Virus record (IMG/VR): IMGVR_UViG_3300046006_001711
Coordinates: 1-35,803 of that record
DNA: 35,803 nt
Reading direction: 5' to 3' (one strand)
Source of the DNA: a virus
Shown: positions 10,001-16,596 of the stretch, in pieces
How the letters are laid out: the number at the start of each line of letters is the position of its first letter
How positions within the stretch are numbered: the first letter of the stretch is position 1
Notes under the pieces: generated by a model
What the model saw: the letters and a program-made list of their open reading frames with translations, nothing else
What the model was told of the DNA's origin: nothing
Database searches by the model: none
Translations under genes and position numbers: made by a program

Positions 10001-10139
10001 GAGCTTGTTCTTTTAACAATTGTGCATTTATTTTTGCGATTCCGGCTTGAAATTGTGCTTGCGTTATAGTGCCAGCAGACAAATCATTTACTAATTTAAG
10101 TTGAGCTTGCTGAGCTATTTCAGCTTTTGTAAGTGCCAT
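7020..10139 (-). CDS. Large baseplate hub or tail structural protein (1039 residues)
   Basis: Two repeats sit at the N-terminus (LVNDLSAGTITQAQFQ at about 16-31 and LANDLKSGKITQTQFQ at about 81-96); they resemble SHOCT-type short helical modules. The globular core starts near residue 170 with NPLLAYPSYTYGISLALLT and includes DFYFDNLNMTTVIGLNDRSR and PYLLQIDFFGMND. I recognise this core as a structural family of aquatic T4-like phages, but I cannot tie it to a T4 gene number. The C-terminal 150 residues are rich in Ala, Gln and Glu with heptad-like spacing, so probably coiled coil, and contain a further GVLTQAEAD motif. It lies 22 bases before gp5 and 3 bases after gp53. A gp27-like hub ring role is possible, because no other gp27 candidate is visible, but this is inference. 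Confidence 0.7.
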   Translation of the reverse strand: MALTKAEIAQQAQLKLVNDLSAGTITQAQFQAGIAKINAQLLKEQAPTQDTVTNKLASTPPAPAGSAAQINQQYTQYQVKLANDLKSGKITQTQFQNEFEKLRAQQNAALSRVPAVSKTEDARIANTSPATVADATTSTASEVTSGESTKATTANNKKKKAPIPNPLLAYPSYTYGISLALLTVKEYNDIVSDVKNYQSNRVIIASAGRYNIDEGASMFKRAPFFAEDFYFDNLNMTTVIGLNDRSRSTNAINFTFTIIEPYGVTLLNRILDLSADIGSLNYIAQPYLLQIDFFGMNDAGEIVGIIPDQTKRIPIRILKMDIKASAKGAEYQMEACPYSHSAYDLSTVTTPANFEITAGTLESFLQSTVEETAFADAKKEREGLIGKNGQFQQGANGLLTVRGGTGEVVPLTAIGNASAESTNSIRGKDAFYKVKSYGGAISAYYADLAAREKTTVADKYYFKVHPDIIKDGGTQFNLNIETLSTAQTPMASEENGMSIRGTPGNLDHGMRVFAINTGTSIDQVIAFAMRHTKYLQGQVQPVSKFKDDAEYKKYLESQADEPLKWYKVVPTIKLGEYNITQETWAREITYHILPYTVYNTKTREGPQGTWTEPCKLHNYWYTGKNNDVLDFNVEFNALYYTAVTAYRENLSKTQNLLIDETTNAKITPESRDANAVMPQGKKKIVLNSQQQSTGGAVTVEAIALADIEASLYTTAGGDMLQAKLKIIGDPQYIKQDDVFYPPEMTVLSDQVDGTGIEPRLIANGSLRMDQGEIYVQITVKSPSDIDEATGLMKFDSKYSTSLFSGMYRILTVESTFTGGKFEQTLDVVRLPRQTSLEPKYPSKTANKEREVEAVTPAPTDVAAANVASTATTTGDDKAPGSAPVEDTTPPVQTAEEKALAKVDATAPETAITTQTEPVAIPSPVPPSAEKLALKATSDQARAARDQAQSAANAALDAVAQIESRIETIRANLDRYPDRVARGVLTQAEADPLIANNQQSLALAQNQLATAQAKYAPLDAANKAAQTAYVNALDAYTRAA

Positions 10140-10142
10140 TTA

Positions 10143-10448
10143 CTATAATCCTAATGCCGCAATGATTGTTTCTTTTTTAGGAATGAATATTGTTGTACCT
10201 GGCAGGAAATCAAATACCGGGTCCTGTATTGTGTTTGGATTGCGCATAGCAAACACCCACCACAAGGCACTGTCACCATACAGGTCATATGCCAGCAAGT
10301 CTGGACGATATTTGTAGGTTGCAGCAATTCTATATACTACATCGGCAGCCAATGCCGGTATATCTCTAAATGTTGTGACATCTAAAAAGAATCCATACGA
10401 GTCTGTTTTGCTATATGGACTTGTTTGACTATAGGTAACCGCTGACAT
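10143..10448 (-). CDS. gp53: Baseplate wedge protein gp53
   Basis: This 101-residue protein carries the gp53 signature RPDLLAYDLYGDSALWWVFA at about 48-67, followed by MRNPNTIQDPVFDFLPGT and IFIPKKETI, a LysM-like ending. In T4, gp53 completes each wedge and bridges neighbouring wedges at the inner ring together with gp6 and gp25. T4 gp53 is longer (196), so this is the short form. The start codon overlaps the stop of the upstream gp48-like gene (TAATG), which suggests coupled translation. The stop lies 3 bases before the next gene, so this is a tight operon. Confidence 0.85.
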   Translation of the reverse strand: MSAVTYSQTSPYSKTDSYGFFLDVTTFRDIPALAADVVYRIAATYKYRPDLLAYDLYGDSALWWVFAMRNPNTIQDPVFDFLPGTTIFIPKKETIIAALGL

Positions 10449-11686
10449 TATAGGAATCCTCCTGTAGTAGCAGTTTGTATTAGTCTGCCTGCGGCAAATG
10501 CATCAAGATTAAAGTTATCGTGCAGATTTTTACGACTGTATATTGGTTTCAATGTAATTGATATCGTACTTACTGCTGGCACCCTTGTCGACGATGTTAC
10601 TGTCTTGTAAGATGATACAGTCGATTCAGCAGTGGCTTTTTTACTACCCCACTGTGGTGCAAATTGCATGCCTTGATTATCAAGTTGATTCACTACACTC
10701 ATAGGAGTCGAAGGAGTAACAGTTGACTCTGTTAATGTAGTTGTTGTTACTGGAATTTGTATATAATCAACTTCGTTTGGCATAGTGTGTGTAAAGTTAG
10801 TTATCACACAAGGCACATGTGGGAAATAGTGACTACCGTATCCATCCAAGAATACAATTGGCGGTGGATTACCTGCATTTGCTCCACTACCAAAGAACAT
10901 TTTAGTAGCTGATCTAAAAAAGTAGATAGCCGCTAGTAAATATTTTCCTTCATCGATGCCTTGTACAGTAAATTCTCCACCGATAGTAATGTCACTTACT
11001 TCACTGTTGGTGTAAAATTGTTGTGAATAATTACTGTGTACTGGAGTAGTTGGACTGTAATTAGCTACATGCGATACTGTTATAGTCGGTGTATACGGAA
11101 ATATAACTCCGTTAGTTTCTCTTAACGGAGCCATAAGATTATTAGGACTTGCGCCACTTGCTTTGTAAAAGATAGTTGCTTTGTCTGCTAAACTTATGCG
11201 TACTCGCCAGTCATCATCCGATGCGGCACCGCTAGAACTAGCATTTGTATCTTGTATGGCTATTGAAGGATCACTTTTTGTTGCGGCCGCAGCGGCATTA
11301 TCTGGTAATAGGCTTCGTCTTGCGGCTTCTGATTCATAGGAGTTGACATCTTTTGATGGATCATGCCCGCCGCCGCTTTCCTCAACTTGATCTCCGTAGA
11401 AACCGCCTCTAAAATCTGCGCCCTGATTGTAATTCTCAGATACTGCAGCTTGGCCGCCAATTGAATCTGTACCAGTTAAGTATGCGCTTGGGTTACTGGG
11501 ATTATATCCGCCACCACTGCTTAATACTTGTTCGCCATTATACCCACCGGCAAAACTTGGAGCATAAGCGCCAGTGTAGTTTTGTGGAGCATAAGGATCG
11601 TATCCACCATTAGTGGATTCGACTTGACCTGGTACATATCCGCCTCTATTGTCGTATACGGGTGCGTCTGTAGGATTTAGAGCCAT
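10448..11686 (-). CDS. Baseplate tail-tube cap protein, gp48/gp54-like
   Basis: The C-terminal part of this 412-residue protein (from about residue 158: DDDWRVRISLADKATIFYK, then GVIFPYTPTITVSHVANYSP at about 188-207, YLLAAIYFFRSATKMFFG and FPHVPCVITNFTHTMPNEVDYI) matches my memory of gp48/gp54-type proteins in aquatic T4-like phages. These proteins cap the baseplate and nucleate the tail tube. The first 130 residues are different: three imperfect Gly/Tyr repeats (GGYVPGQVESTNGGYDP, GGYNGEQVLSSGGGYNP, GGFYGDQVEESGGGHDP), likely flexible. It is the first gene of the leftward baseplate operon, 125 bases from the divergent gp55 gene, with a late-type promoter upstream. Choosing between gp48 and gp54 is not possible here. 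Confidence 0.72.
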   Translation of the reverse strand: MALNPTDAPVYDNRGGYVPGQVESTNGGYDPYAPQNYTGAYAPSFAGGYNGEQVLSSGGGYNPSNPSAYLTGTDSIGGQAAVSENYNQGADFRGGFYGDQVEESGGGHDPSKDVNSYESEAARRSLLPDNAAAAATKSDPSIAIQDTNASSSGAASDDDWRVRISLADKATIFYKASGASPNNLMAPLRETNGVIFPYTPTITVSHVANYSPTTPVHSNYSQQFYTNSEVSDITIGGEFTVQGIDEGKYLLAAIYFFRSATKMFFGSGANAGNPPPIVFLDGYGSHYFPHVPCVITNFTHTMPNEVDYIQIPVTTTTLTESTVTPSTPMSVVNQLDNQGMQFAPQWGSKKATAESTVSSYKTVTSSTRVPAVSTISITLKPIYSRKNLHDNFNLDAFAAGRLIQTATTGGFL

Positions 11687-11709
11687 AATAAAACCTCTGT
11701 GTTATAGTG

Positions 11710-11717
11710 TATTTATT
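11710..11717 (-). promoter_or_regulatory. Late-type promoter -10 element for the leftward baseplate operon
   Basis: The minus strand reads AATAAATA followed by CACTATAACAC, 23 bases before the ATG at 11686. The downstream bases nearly match those at the gp6 and gp7-like promoters and, in part, the portal promoter (TATAAATACACTAT). Confidence 0.5.
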
Positions 11718-11760
11718 ACCGGAGAAATAGTAGCAGTTAAAGATTGTCCGCATAAATAGG

Positions 11761-11790
11761 TTGTATAGTGCAATGCTATTATGTTATACT
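11761..11790 (+). promoter_or_regulatory. Host-sigma70-like promoter for gp55
   Basis: TTGTAT at 11761-11766, an 18-base spacer, then TATACT at 11785-11790, followed by AATTA. The predicted transcript starts near 11797, giving a short leader with AAAAGGAA before the GTG start. The same TATACTAATTA block and spacer length recur upstream of gp47. Expression of the late sigma gene from a host-type promoter fits its need to act before late transcription. Confidence 0.5.
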
Positions 11791-11811
11791 AATTAAAAGG
11801 AACCAAACACT

Positions 11812-12705
11812 GTGGCTCGTAAAATTAATTATCTCAACAACAAAGACATATTAAAAGAAATAGCAAAAAGTAAATTAGCATATTGTAGCTTCATTAATAA
11901 AGAAGTAACCGTATACGATGCTATTGTATCAAATGTTAGTGCAATAAACAAAAAATCCGTAGCAGAAGCAAGAGCAACACGTGCAACTAGGTTAGCTAAA
12001 GAAGCACAAGAAGCCGAGCTTTTATTAGGTAACAAACGCAAATTAGACGAATTTGCAATTCCTGTGGAAAATATTCCAGTAACTGATATTGTATTCCGTG
12101 TCATGACATGGGAACATATACCTATCGACGAAGTTAAACAGAAAAAATCCGATGCCAAAGCTCAAGAAGCTTACGATGAGGATTTATTTGAAACTGAATA
12201 TGATGAACCGGCAGTTAAGGTCAAAGGTGCTACTAAGTACGTTAAACTAAACTTTCCCCCATTCTTTCATTATTCAGTAACTGAAGAATTAACTCCTGTT
12301 ATAGTAGGCAAGAGTCACTGGAAGGGCGATTTAGAAACTGGTAAATTCAGTAGAGATCACGGTCAGATGACTGCTAAGTTAGCTCATATGTTTGTTAAGC
12401 TATGTGAACGTTATGCTACTCGTAGTAACTGGCGTGGGTACACCTACAATGACGAAATGCGCAGTCAGGCATTATTACAACTAAGTCAAATTGGCCTACA
12501 GTTTGACGAAAGTAAATCAGACAATCCGTTTGCCTATTACACAGCAGCTATCACTAACAGCTTCACCCGTGTGCTAAACATCGAAAAGCGTAATCAAAAC
12601 ATTCGTGATGACATCTTAGAGATGAATAACTTTGCACCTAGTTATACTAGACAGAATCAAGGCGGTGGTTCGTGGGGTGGTGGCGGACACGGAGCAGATG
12701 AGTAA
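11812..12705 (+). CDS. gp55: Late-transcription sigma factor gp55
   Basis: gp55 directs host RNA polymerase to late promoters with a TATAAATA-type -10 element, many of which are visible in this window. The conserved sigma region-2-like part is at about residues 199-275: YATRSNWRGYTYNDEMRSQA, then NPFAYYTAAITNSFTRVLNI and EKRNQNIRDDILEM. The protein is 297 residues, longer than T4 gp55 (185), with an extra lysine- and acid-rich N-terminal half. The C-terminus is glycine-rich (NQGGGSWGGGGHGADE) and lacks an obvious hydrophobic-acidic clamp-binding tail of the T4 kind. The start is GTG with AAAAGGAA about 10 bases upstream; no earlier in-frame start is evident. The last 8 bases overlap the radical SAM gene. 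Confidence 0.88.
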   Translation: MARKINYLNNKDILKEIAKSKLAYCSFINKEVTVYDAIVSNVSAINKKSVAEARATRATRLAKEAQEAELLLGNKRKLDEFAIPVENIPVTDIVFRVMTWEHIPIDEVKQKKSDAKAQEAYDEDLFETEYDEPAVKVKGATKYVKLNFPPFFHYSVTEELTPVIVGKSHWKGDLETGKFSRDHGQMTAKLAHMFVKLCERYATRSNWRGYTYNDEMRSQALLQLSQIGLQFDESKSDNPFAYYTAAITNSFTRVLNIEKRNQNIRDDILEMNNFAPSYTRQNQGGGSWGGGGHGADE

Positions 12706-13948
12706 AATCATTGAGTTGCATCAACTAATACCAGAAACGCCTCCGGCAAATTTTTGTATTGCACCCTTTCAAAGTATTAGGCAGAACCCATACGGGCGTA
12801 ATAGCCCGTGTGCGTTTGGTGCTGGCGAATGGCATCACGGTGACCTAACTCCAGAACAACGATGGGACAGTGCAGAACTAAATCAACTTAGGGCAGAATT
12901 TATCAACGGTGATCGTCCAAGTGCCTGTCACCGTTGTTGGGCCGAAGAAGATTCTGGTAAGAAAAGTCTACGTCAGCGACAAATTGAATATTTCCCTAAC
13001 GATTATGAGGACTTTATTCGTAGTGGTAAATGGCAACAAGGGCCTAAAACAGCAGTATTTAAAAGTAGTAATGTATGTAATTTAGCCTGTAGAAGTTGCG
13101 GAGGGTGGGATACTAATTCATATACACCCGAAGGATTATATTATCTTGAAAAATATAAGACTGAAGAGCGATCCAATGGTAAAATTGAACAATGGAATAA
13201 ATTCATCCCTAAGCTGCCACCTAAGCACATGGATTTTAGTCAGTACTATAGTATTGCCCATAATTTAGAAAAAATTGACTTCTTTGGTGGTGATCCGTTC
13301 TTGAATACCACGCAGTTAGATCTATTAGAGTACCTGGTTCAGCAGGGATTAAGCAAGAACATTACTTTGTATTATAGTACCAATTGTACCAATCATCCAA
13401 CTGAACGATTAAAACGTGCTTGGAATAATTTCAAACGTATTGAAATTGCTATGAGTATCGACGGGCTTGAACAAGAATTTGAGTATCTGCGATGGCCAGG
13501 TAAATGGGACGAAATGAATCTAGTTGCTGATCATATACTGGGACTTAAAGGTACCATGGATTGCGAAATTTATACCATGGGCTCACTTACTGTTAGTGTA
13601 TTAAATGCAGGATCCATTGATCGATTGACTGCATGGGTTGAAGATAAAATTGGACCTTATTATATTAACATGGTTAACAGTCCGGCTTGGTTAGCAGTAC
13701 ACATTGCACCCGAATCAGTCAAGACTGCTTTAATAGCACAGACAAATAATACAGAGTTGCTCGGTTATTTGACTTTACAAGAACATAATCCTATGTTATG
13801 GAAACAATTTGTAATATGGACTAAACGGCAGGACTTATATCGTGAGCAGAAGTTCGCCGATGCATTTCCGGAATATTTTAAATTAATACAACCTTATTGG
13901 GATCCTATTACAGATTTAAGCGAGGATAATTTTCATTCCAACAGGTAA
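12698..13948 (+). CDS. Twitch-domain radical SAM protein
   Basis: This 416-residue protein has the radical SAM cluster motif CNLACRSC (Cys127, Cys131, Cys134), which binds a 4Fe-4S cluster for S-adenosylmethionine cleavage, and a likely SAM-contacting FFGGDP motif near 203-208. The N-terminal 95 residues carry four more cysteines (20, 38, 77, 80) in a FCIAPF...SPCAF...CHRCWAEEDSG pattern, as in SPASM/twitch-type auxiliary cluster domains. I chose ATG 12698 because GGAG sits just upstream and the start overlaps the gp55 end by 8 bases; an upstream in-frame ATG at 12632 lies inside gp55. Relatives in this superfamily modify peptides or proteins, but the substrate here is unknown. The overlap implies co-expression with the late sigma factor. 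Confidence 0.85.
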   Translation: MSKIIELHQLIPETPPANFCIAPFQSIRQNPYGRNSPCAFGAGEWHHGDLTPEQRWDSAELNQLRAEFINGDRPSACHRCWAEEDSGKKSLRQRQIEYFPNDYEDFIRSGKWQQGPKTAVFKSSNVCNLACRSCGGWDTNSYTPEGLYYLEKYKTEERSNGKIEQWNKFIPKLPPKHMDFSQYYSIAHNLEKIDFFGGDPFLNTTQLDLLEYLVQQGLSKNITLYYSTNCTNHPTERLKRAWNNFKRIEIAMSIDGLEQEFEYLRWPGKWDEMNLVADHILGLKGTMDCEIYTMGSLTVSVLNAGSIDRLTAWVEDKIGPYYINMVNSPAWLAVHIAPESVKTALIAQTNNTELLGYLTLQEHNPMLWKQFVIWTKRQDLYREQKFADAFPEYFKLIQPYWDPITDLSEDNFHSNR

Positions 13949-13964
13949 TTTGGCTAACTTTCAC

Positions 13965-13994
13965 TAGACAACTTAAGGTTATTTCACGTATACT
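13965..13994 (+). promoter_or_regulatory. Host-sigma70-like promoter for the gp47-gp46 cluster
   Basis: TAGACA at 13965-13970, an 18-base spacer and TATACT at 13989-13994. With normal spacing the transcript would begin within a base or two of the gp47 ATG at 14001, so the mRNA may be leaderless; no Shine-Dalgarno sequence follows the -10. The -10 and next five bases match those at gp55. Confidence 0.5.
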
Positions 13995-14000
13995 AATTAT

Positions 14001-15017
14001 ATGACAAATTTATTTAAAAAAGCAGCAATTCTGACTGACATACATTTTGGCTTAAAGTCAAATAGTCAAACACACAACGATGATTGTTTAAACTTTGTTA
14101 AGTGGTTTATTAGCAAAGCTAAAGAAGAAGGTTGTGATGTTTGCTTTATGTTAGGTGATTGGCACAATAACCGCGCGGCAATTAATATCATTACGTTAAA
14201 CTACAGCCTAACAGCACTTGAGTTGTTGGGCCGAGCCTTTGAGCGTGTTATATTCATTCCGGGCAATCATGATTTATATTATCGTGACAAGCGTGATATA
14301 CAGTCAGCTGAATGGGCTAGACATATTCCTAACATTGAAATTATCAACGACTTCTATCAAGAGGGCGATGTTAGTATTGTGCCCTGGTTAGTAGGCGACG
14401 ATCATAAAAAGATTCCTAAGATCAATGCCAAGTATATGTTTGGGCATTTTGAATTACCAGGCTATTACATGAATGCTATGGTACAGATGCCAGAACACGG
14501 TGAGATTAGACGTGAAGACTTCGGGCACATTGATCATGTATACAGTGGGCATTTTCATAAACGTCAAACAGGTAAGAATATTACCTATGTAGGCAATGCG
14601 TTTCCGCACAACTATGCAGATGCAGGTGACGATGAACGTGGCATGATGATATTAGAGTGGGGCAATGAGCCAACGTTTCATGCTTGGCCGGATCAGCCCA
14701 AGTATCGTGTTTATAGCCTAAGTAATATTTTAAAAACACCAGAAACACTACTACAAAAAGGCATGCACTGTCGTGTAAACATCGACGTGGATATTTCGTA
14801 CGAAGAAGCAACGTTTATTAAAGAAACATTCGTAGGTACGTATAATCTACGTGAACTTACATTAATCCCAGTCAAGCATACTGACATTGGCACAGATATT
14901 ATGTTAGGTAATATTCAATTTGAAAGTATCGATACTATTGTAACTAGTCAACTAACAGCTATTAACAGTGATCATTATAATCCTAACTTATTGTTAGACA
15001 TCTACAGGAATCTATGA
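14001..15017 (+). CDS. gp47: Recombination endonuclease subunit gp47 (Mre11/SbcD-like)
   Basis: This 338-residue calcineurin-like phosphoesterase has the expected metal-binding motifs in order: TDIHFG (Asp13, His15), GDWHNN (Asp53, His55), GNHD (Asn89, His90, Asp91), FGHFE and YSGHFHKRQ. T4 gp47 (339 residues) forms a complex with the gp46 ATPase that resects DNA ends during recombination-dependent replication and host DNA breakdown; the length match is near exact. The stop overlaps the next start by 4 bases (ATGA). Its partner gp46 lies downstream, but two accessory genes separate them. Confidence 0.95.
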   Translation: MTNLFKKAAILTDIHFGLKSNSQTHNDDCLNFVKWFISKAKEEGCDVCFMLGDWHNNRAAINIITLNYSLTALELLGRAFERVIFIPGNHDLYYRDKRDIQSAEWARHIPNIEIINDFYQEGDVSIVPWLVGDDHKKIPKINAKYMFGHFELPGYYMNAMVQMPEHGEIRREDFGHIDHVYSGHFHKRQTGKNITYVGNAFPHNYADAGDDERGMMILEWGNEPTFHAWPDQPKYRVYSLSNILKTPETLLQKGMHCRVNIDVDISYEEATFIKETFVGTYNLRELTLIPVKHTDIGTDIMLGNIQFESIDTIVTSQLTAINSDHYNPNLLLDIYRNL

Positions 15018-15907
15018 GGTTCTGCACCGATAGTAACGACATTATTTGTATAAGTTACCCTTCTGGTGGGTTTGGAAATTTTCTATACTATATATTAAGT
15101 GAATTTGCAGACCAAACAGTTAAATTATCAAATAACGAATTAACTTTTAGTCAAGACGGAAACAGTCATAGTATTGTAATGTATACCAATACGTATTTTA
15201 TGGATCCGACTGAATACCAACTGCACTGCGACATTGACCCAAAGAATAATAAAGTAGTAGTCCTGTGCGACAATGGGATCAATAACGACTGTTACGATAA
15301 AATAAACTTAACATTTCCAAATGCTAAGATTGTACGCATAGTAATCGACCCTGCTGTTAGACCTATAATATATCAAACCTGCATAATCAAAGCTGTATGT
15401 CAGGATCTTAATGCCAATCACAGCGAACATGTACAAAACAATTGGTCCGATGCCGCAGAAGATTATGCTCAGCGAGAAGATTTTACTTTAATGTATCACA
15501 ACTGGTCATATGGTTGGGAGCCAACTGAATCAACGATCAATTTGAGTTTTGAACAGTTGTTAATATCGCCAATTAATACTATAAAAAAATTAATCAACCA
15601 GTTGGGTATGAAACTAATCAATGAAGATAGGTTAACATTAGTGTTAGCCGATTGGTTTACAGCTAATTCAAAATATTTTAGTGTATACTTTCATGCCAAT
15701 TTAATTTTATCTGCATTGGAAAATAACAAAAATATTGATATATCTCATATAGTTGATCTACACGAACAGGGATATATTAACTATTGTATAGAAAAACGAT
15801 ATAATATTGAAATTCCAGTATATGACTATCGCAATTGGTTTCAGTCTACTGAACAAATACAACAAGCAATTATTAAAATAAATGAAAAAAACCTTATTAG
15901 CAATTAG
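15014..15907 (+). CDS. Conserved phage protein, possibly sulfotransferase-like
   Basis: This 297-residue protein is not assigned with confidence. Three features suggest a sulfotransferase-like P-loop fold: an N-terminal SYPSGGFGNFLYYIL segment (residues about 14-28) where such enzymes bind the PAPS 5'-phosphosulfate, an FPNAKIVRIVIDP segment near 109-121 that resembles the 3'-phosphate-binding region (FPNAK-IVRDP), and a later SFEQLLISPINTIKKLINQL segment typical of the C-terminal helix region. The usual Lys of YPKSGT is missing, so activity is uncertain. I recall similar proteins in aquatic T4-like phages as unnamed neighbours of SGNH-like proteins. Translation is probably coupled to gp47 (ATGA overlap, CAGGAA upstream). 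It ends 26 bases inside the next gene. Confidence 0.55.
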   Translation: MRFCTDSNDIICISYPSGGFGNFLYYILSEFADQTVKLSNNELTFSQDGNSHSIVMYTNTYFMDPTEYQLHCDIDPKNNKVVVLCDNGINNDCYDKINLTFPNAKIVRIVIDPAVRPIIYQTCIIKAVCQDLNANHSEHVQNNWSDAAEDYAQREDFTLMYHNWSYGWEPTESTINLSFEQLLISPINTIKKLINQLGMKLINEDRLTLVLADWFTANSKYFSVYFHANLILSALENNKNIDISHIVDLHEQGYINYCIEKRYNIEIPVYDYRNWFQSTEQIQQAIIKINEKNLISN

Positions 15908-16583
15908 TGACGGCAATGGAGTCGACAACGACTTTAAAAAATGGCCAACGTTATTACAGTTAATGACGTCGGATTCATTACAGATTAAAAATAAATCTGT
16001 AATCGGTGCTAGTAATGAGTTGATATTAATGCAGGTTGCAGAATCAATTGAAACTGAAAATATCGACTGTGCAATTATTCAATGGACTATACCCGCACGA
16101 ATTGATTTAGTAGCTGATGAATTTTGGCAAGAGCAGGCAAAGATCGATCCTGTGTATCATTTTAATATTGTGCAATCTAATAATCAAGATTGGTGGGTTA
16201 CTAGTTCCAGCAACAATCAATATATAAAAGAATATCATAATAGATATATTAAAGAATGGCAAGCAACTCAGCGCAGTCAATCGTATATGTTAGCCGCATC
16301 AACTCTATTAAAAAATAAAAATATACCTTTTGTGTTTACTCTAGCATATGACTTTAATTTCGACGGTCCGATGGCCATTGCTGTTAAAAATTTACCTTGG
16401 ATAGACCAAGATTTAAGTAGCTTTAGATTAATTAGCACGTACAAAGACCTTGACTCTGGATTGGCACAGCCGCATTCTGCTGTACAACTTGAATGGTTAG
16501 ATACCATAGTCAAACCTAACTGTGATTTCATTGACTATGATCCTAAAAGGTATTATAATATACAAAAGCACCTGACAAAATAA
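15882..16583 (+). CDS. SGNH-hydrolase-like conserved phage protein
   Basis: This 233-residue protein starts MKKTLLAISDGNGVDNDFKK, where ISDGNG could be a variant of the GDS-type nucleophile block. Next come SVIGASNELI near 40 (a block II-like Gly-Asn region), a strand IIQWTIPARID near 67, and QPHSAVQLEWLDTIVKP near 199, which resembles the catalytic His block (HPS--GH) of SGNH hydrolases. Block spacing fits, but the match is loose; I recall it as an uncharacterised family in T4-like cyanophages. It overlaps the preceding gene by 26 bases and ends 13 bases before gp46. With its neighbour it forms a two-gene unit, perhaps acting on a sugar or surface group, which is inference. Confidence 0.55.
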   Translation: MKKTLLAISDGNGVDNDFKKWPTLLQLMTSDSLQIKNKSVIGASNELILMQVAESIETENIDCAIIQWTIPARIDLVADEFWQEQAKIDPVYHFNIVQSNNQDWWVTSSSNNQYIKEYHNRYIKEWQATQRSQSYMLAASTLLKNKNIPFVFTLAYDFNFDGPMAIAVKNLPWIDQDLSSFRLISTYKDLDSGLAQPHSAVQLEWLDTIVKPNCDFIDYDPKRYYNIQKHLTK

Positions 16584-16596
16584 ATGATGAGAAATT

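Noticed and set aside
12632-12697. Upstream ATG for the radical SAM gene
   Set aside because: It would place 22 residues inside gp55 in another frame. ATG 12698 has GGAG at the right distance and the twitch domain begins soon after.
14581-14893. Minus-strand frames opposite gp47
   Set aside because: They fall within metal-motif-bearing gp47 coding sequence and have no start signals or family resemblance.
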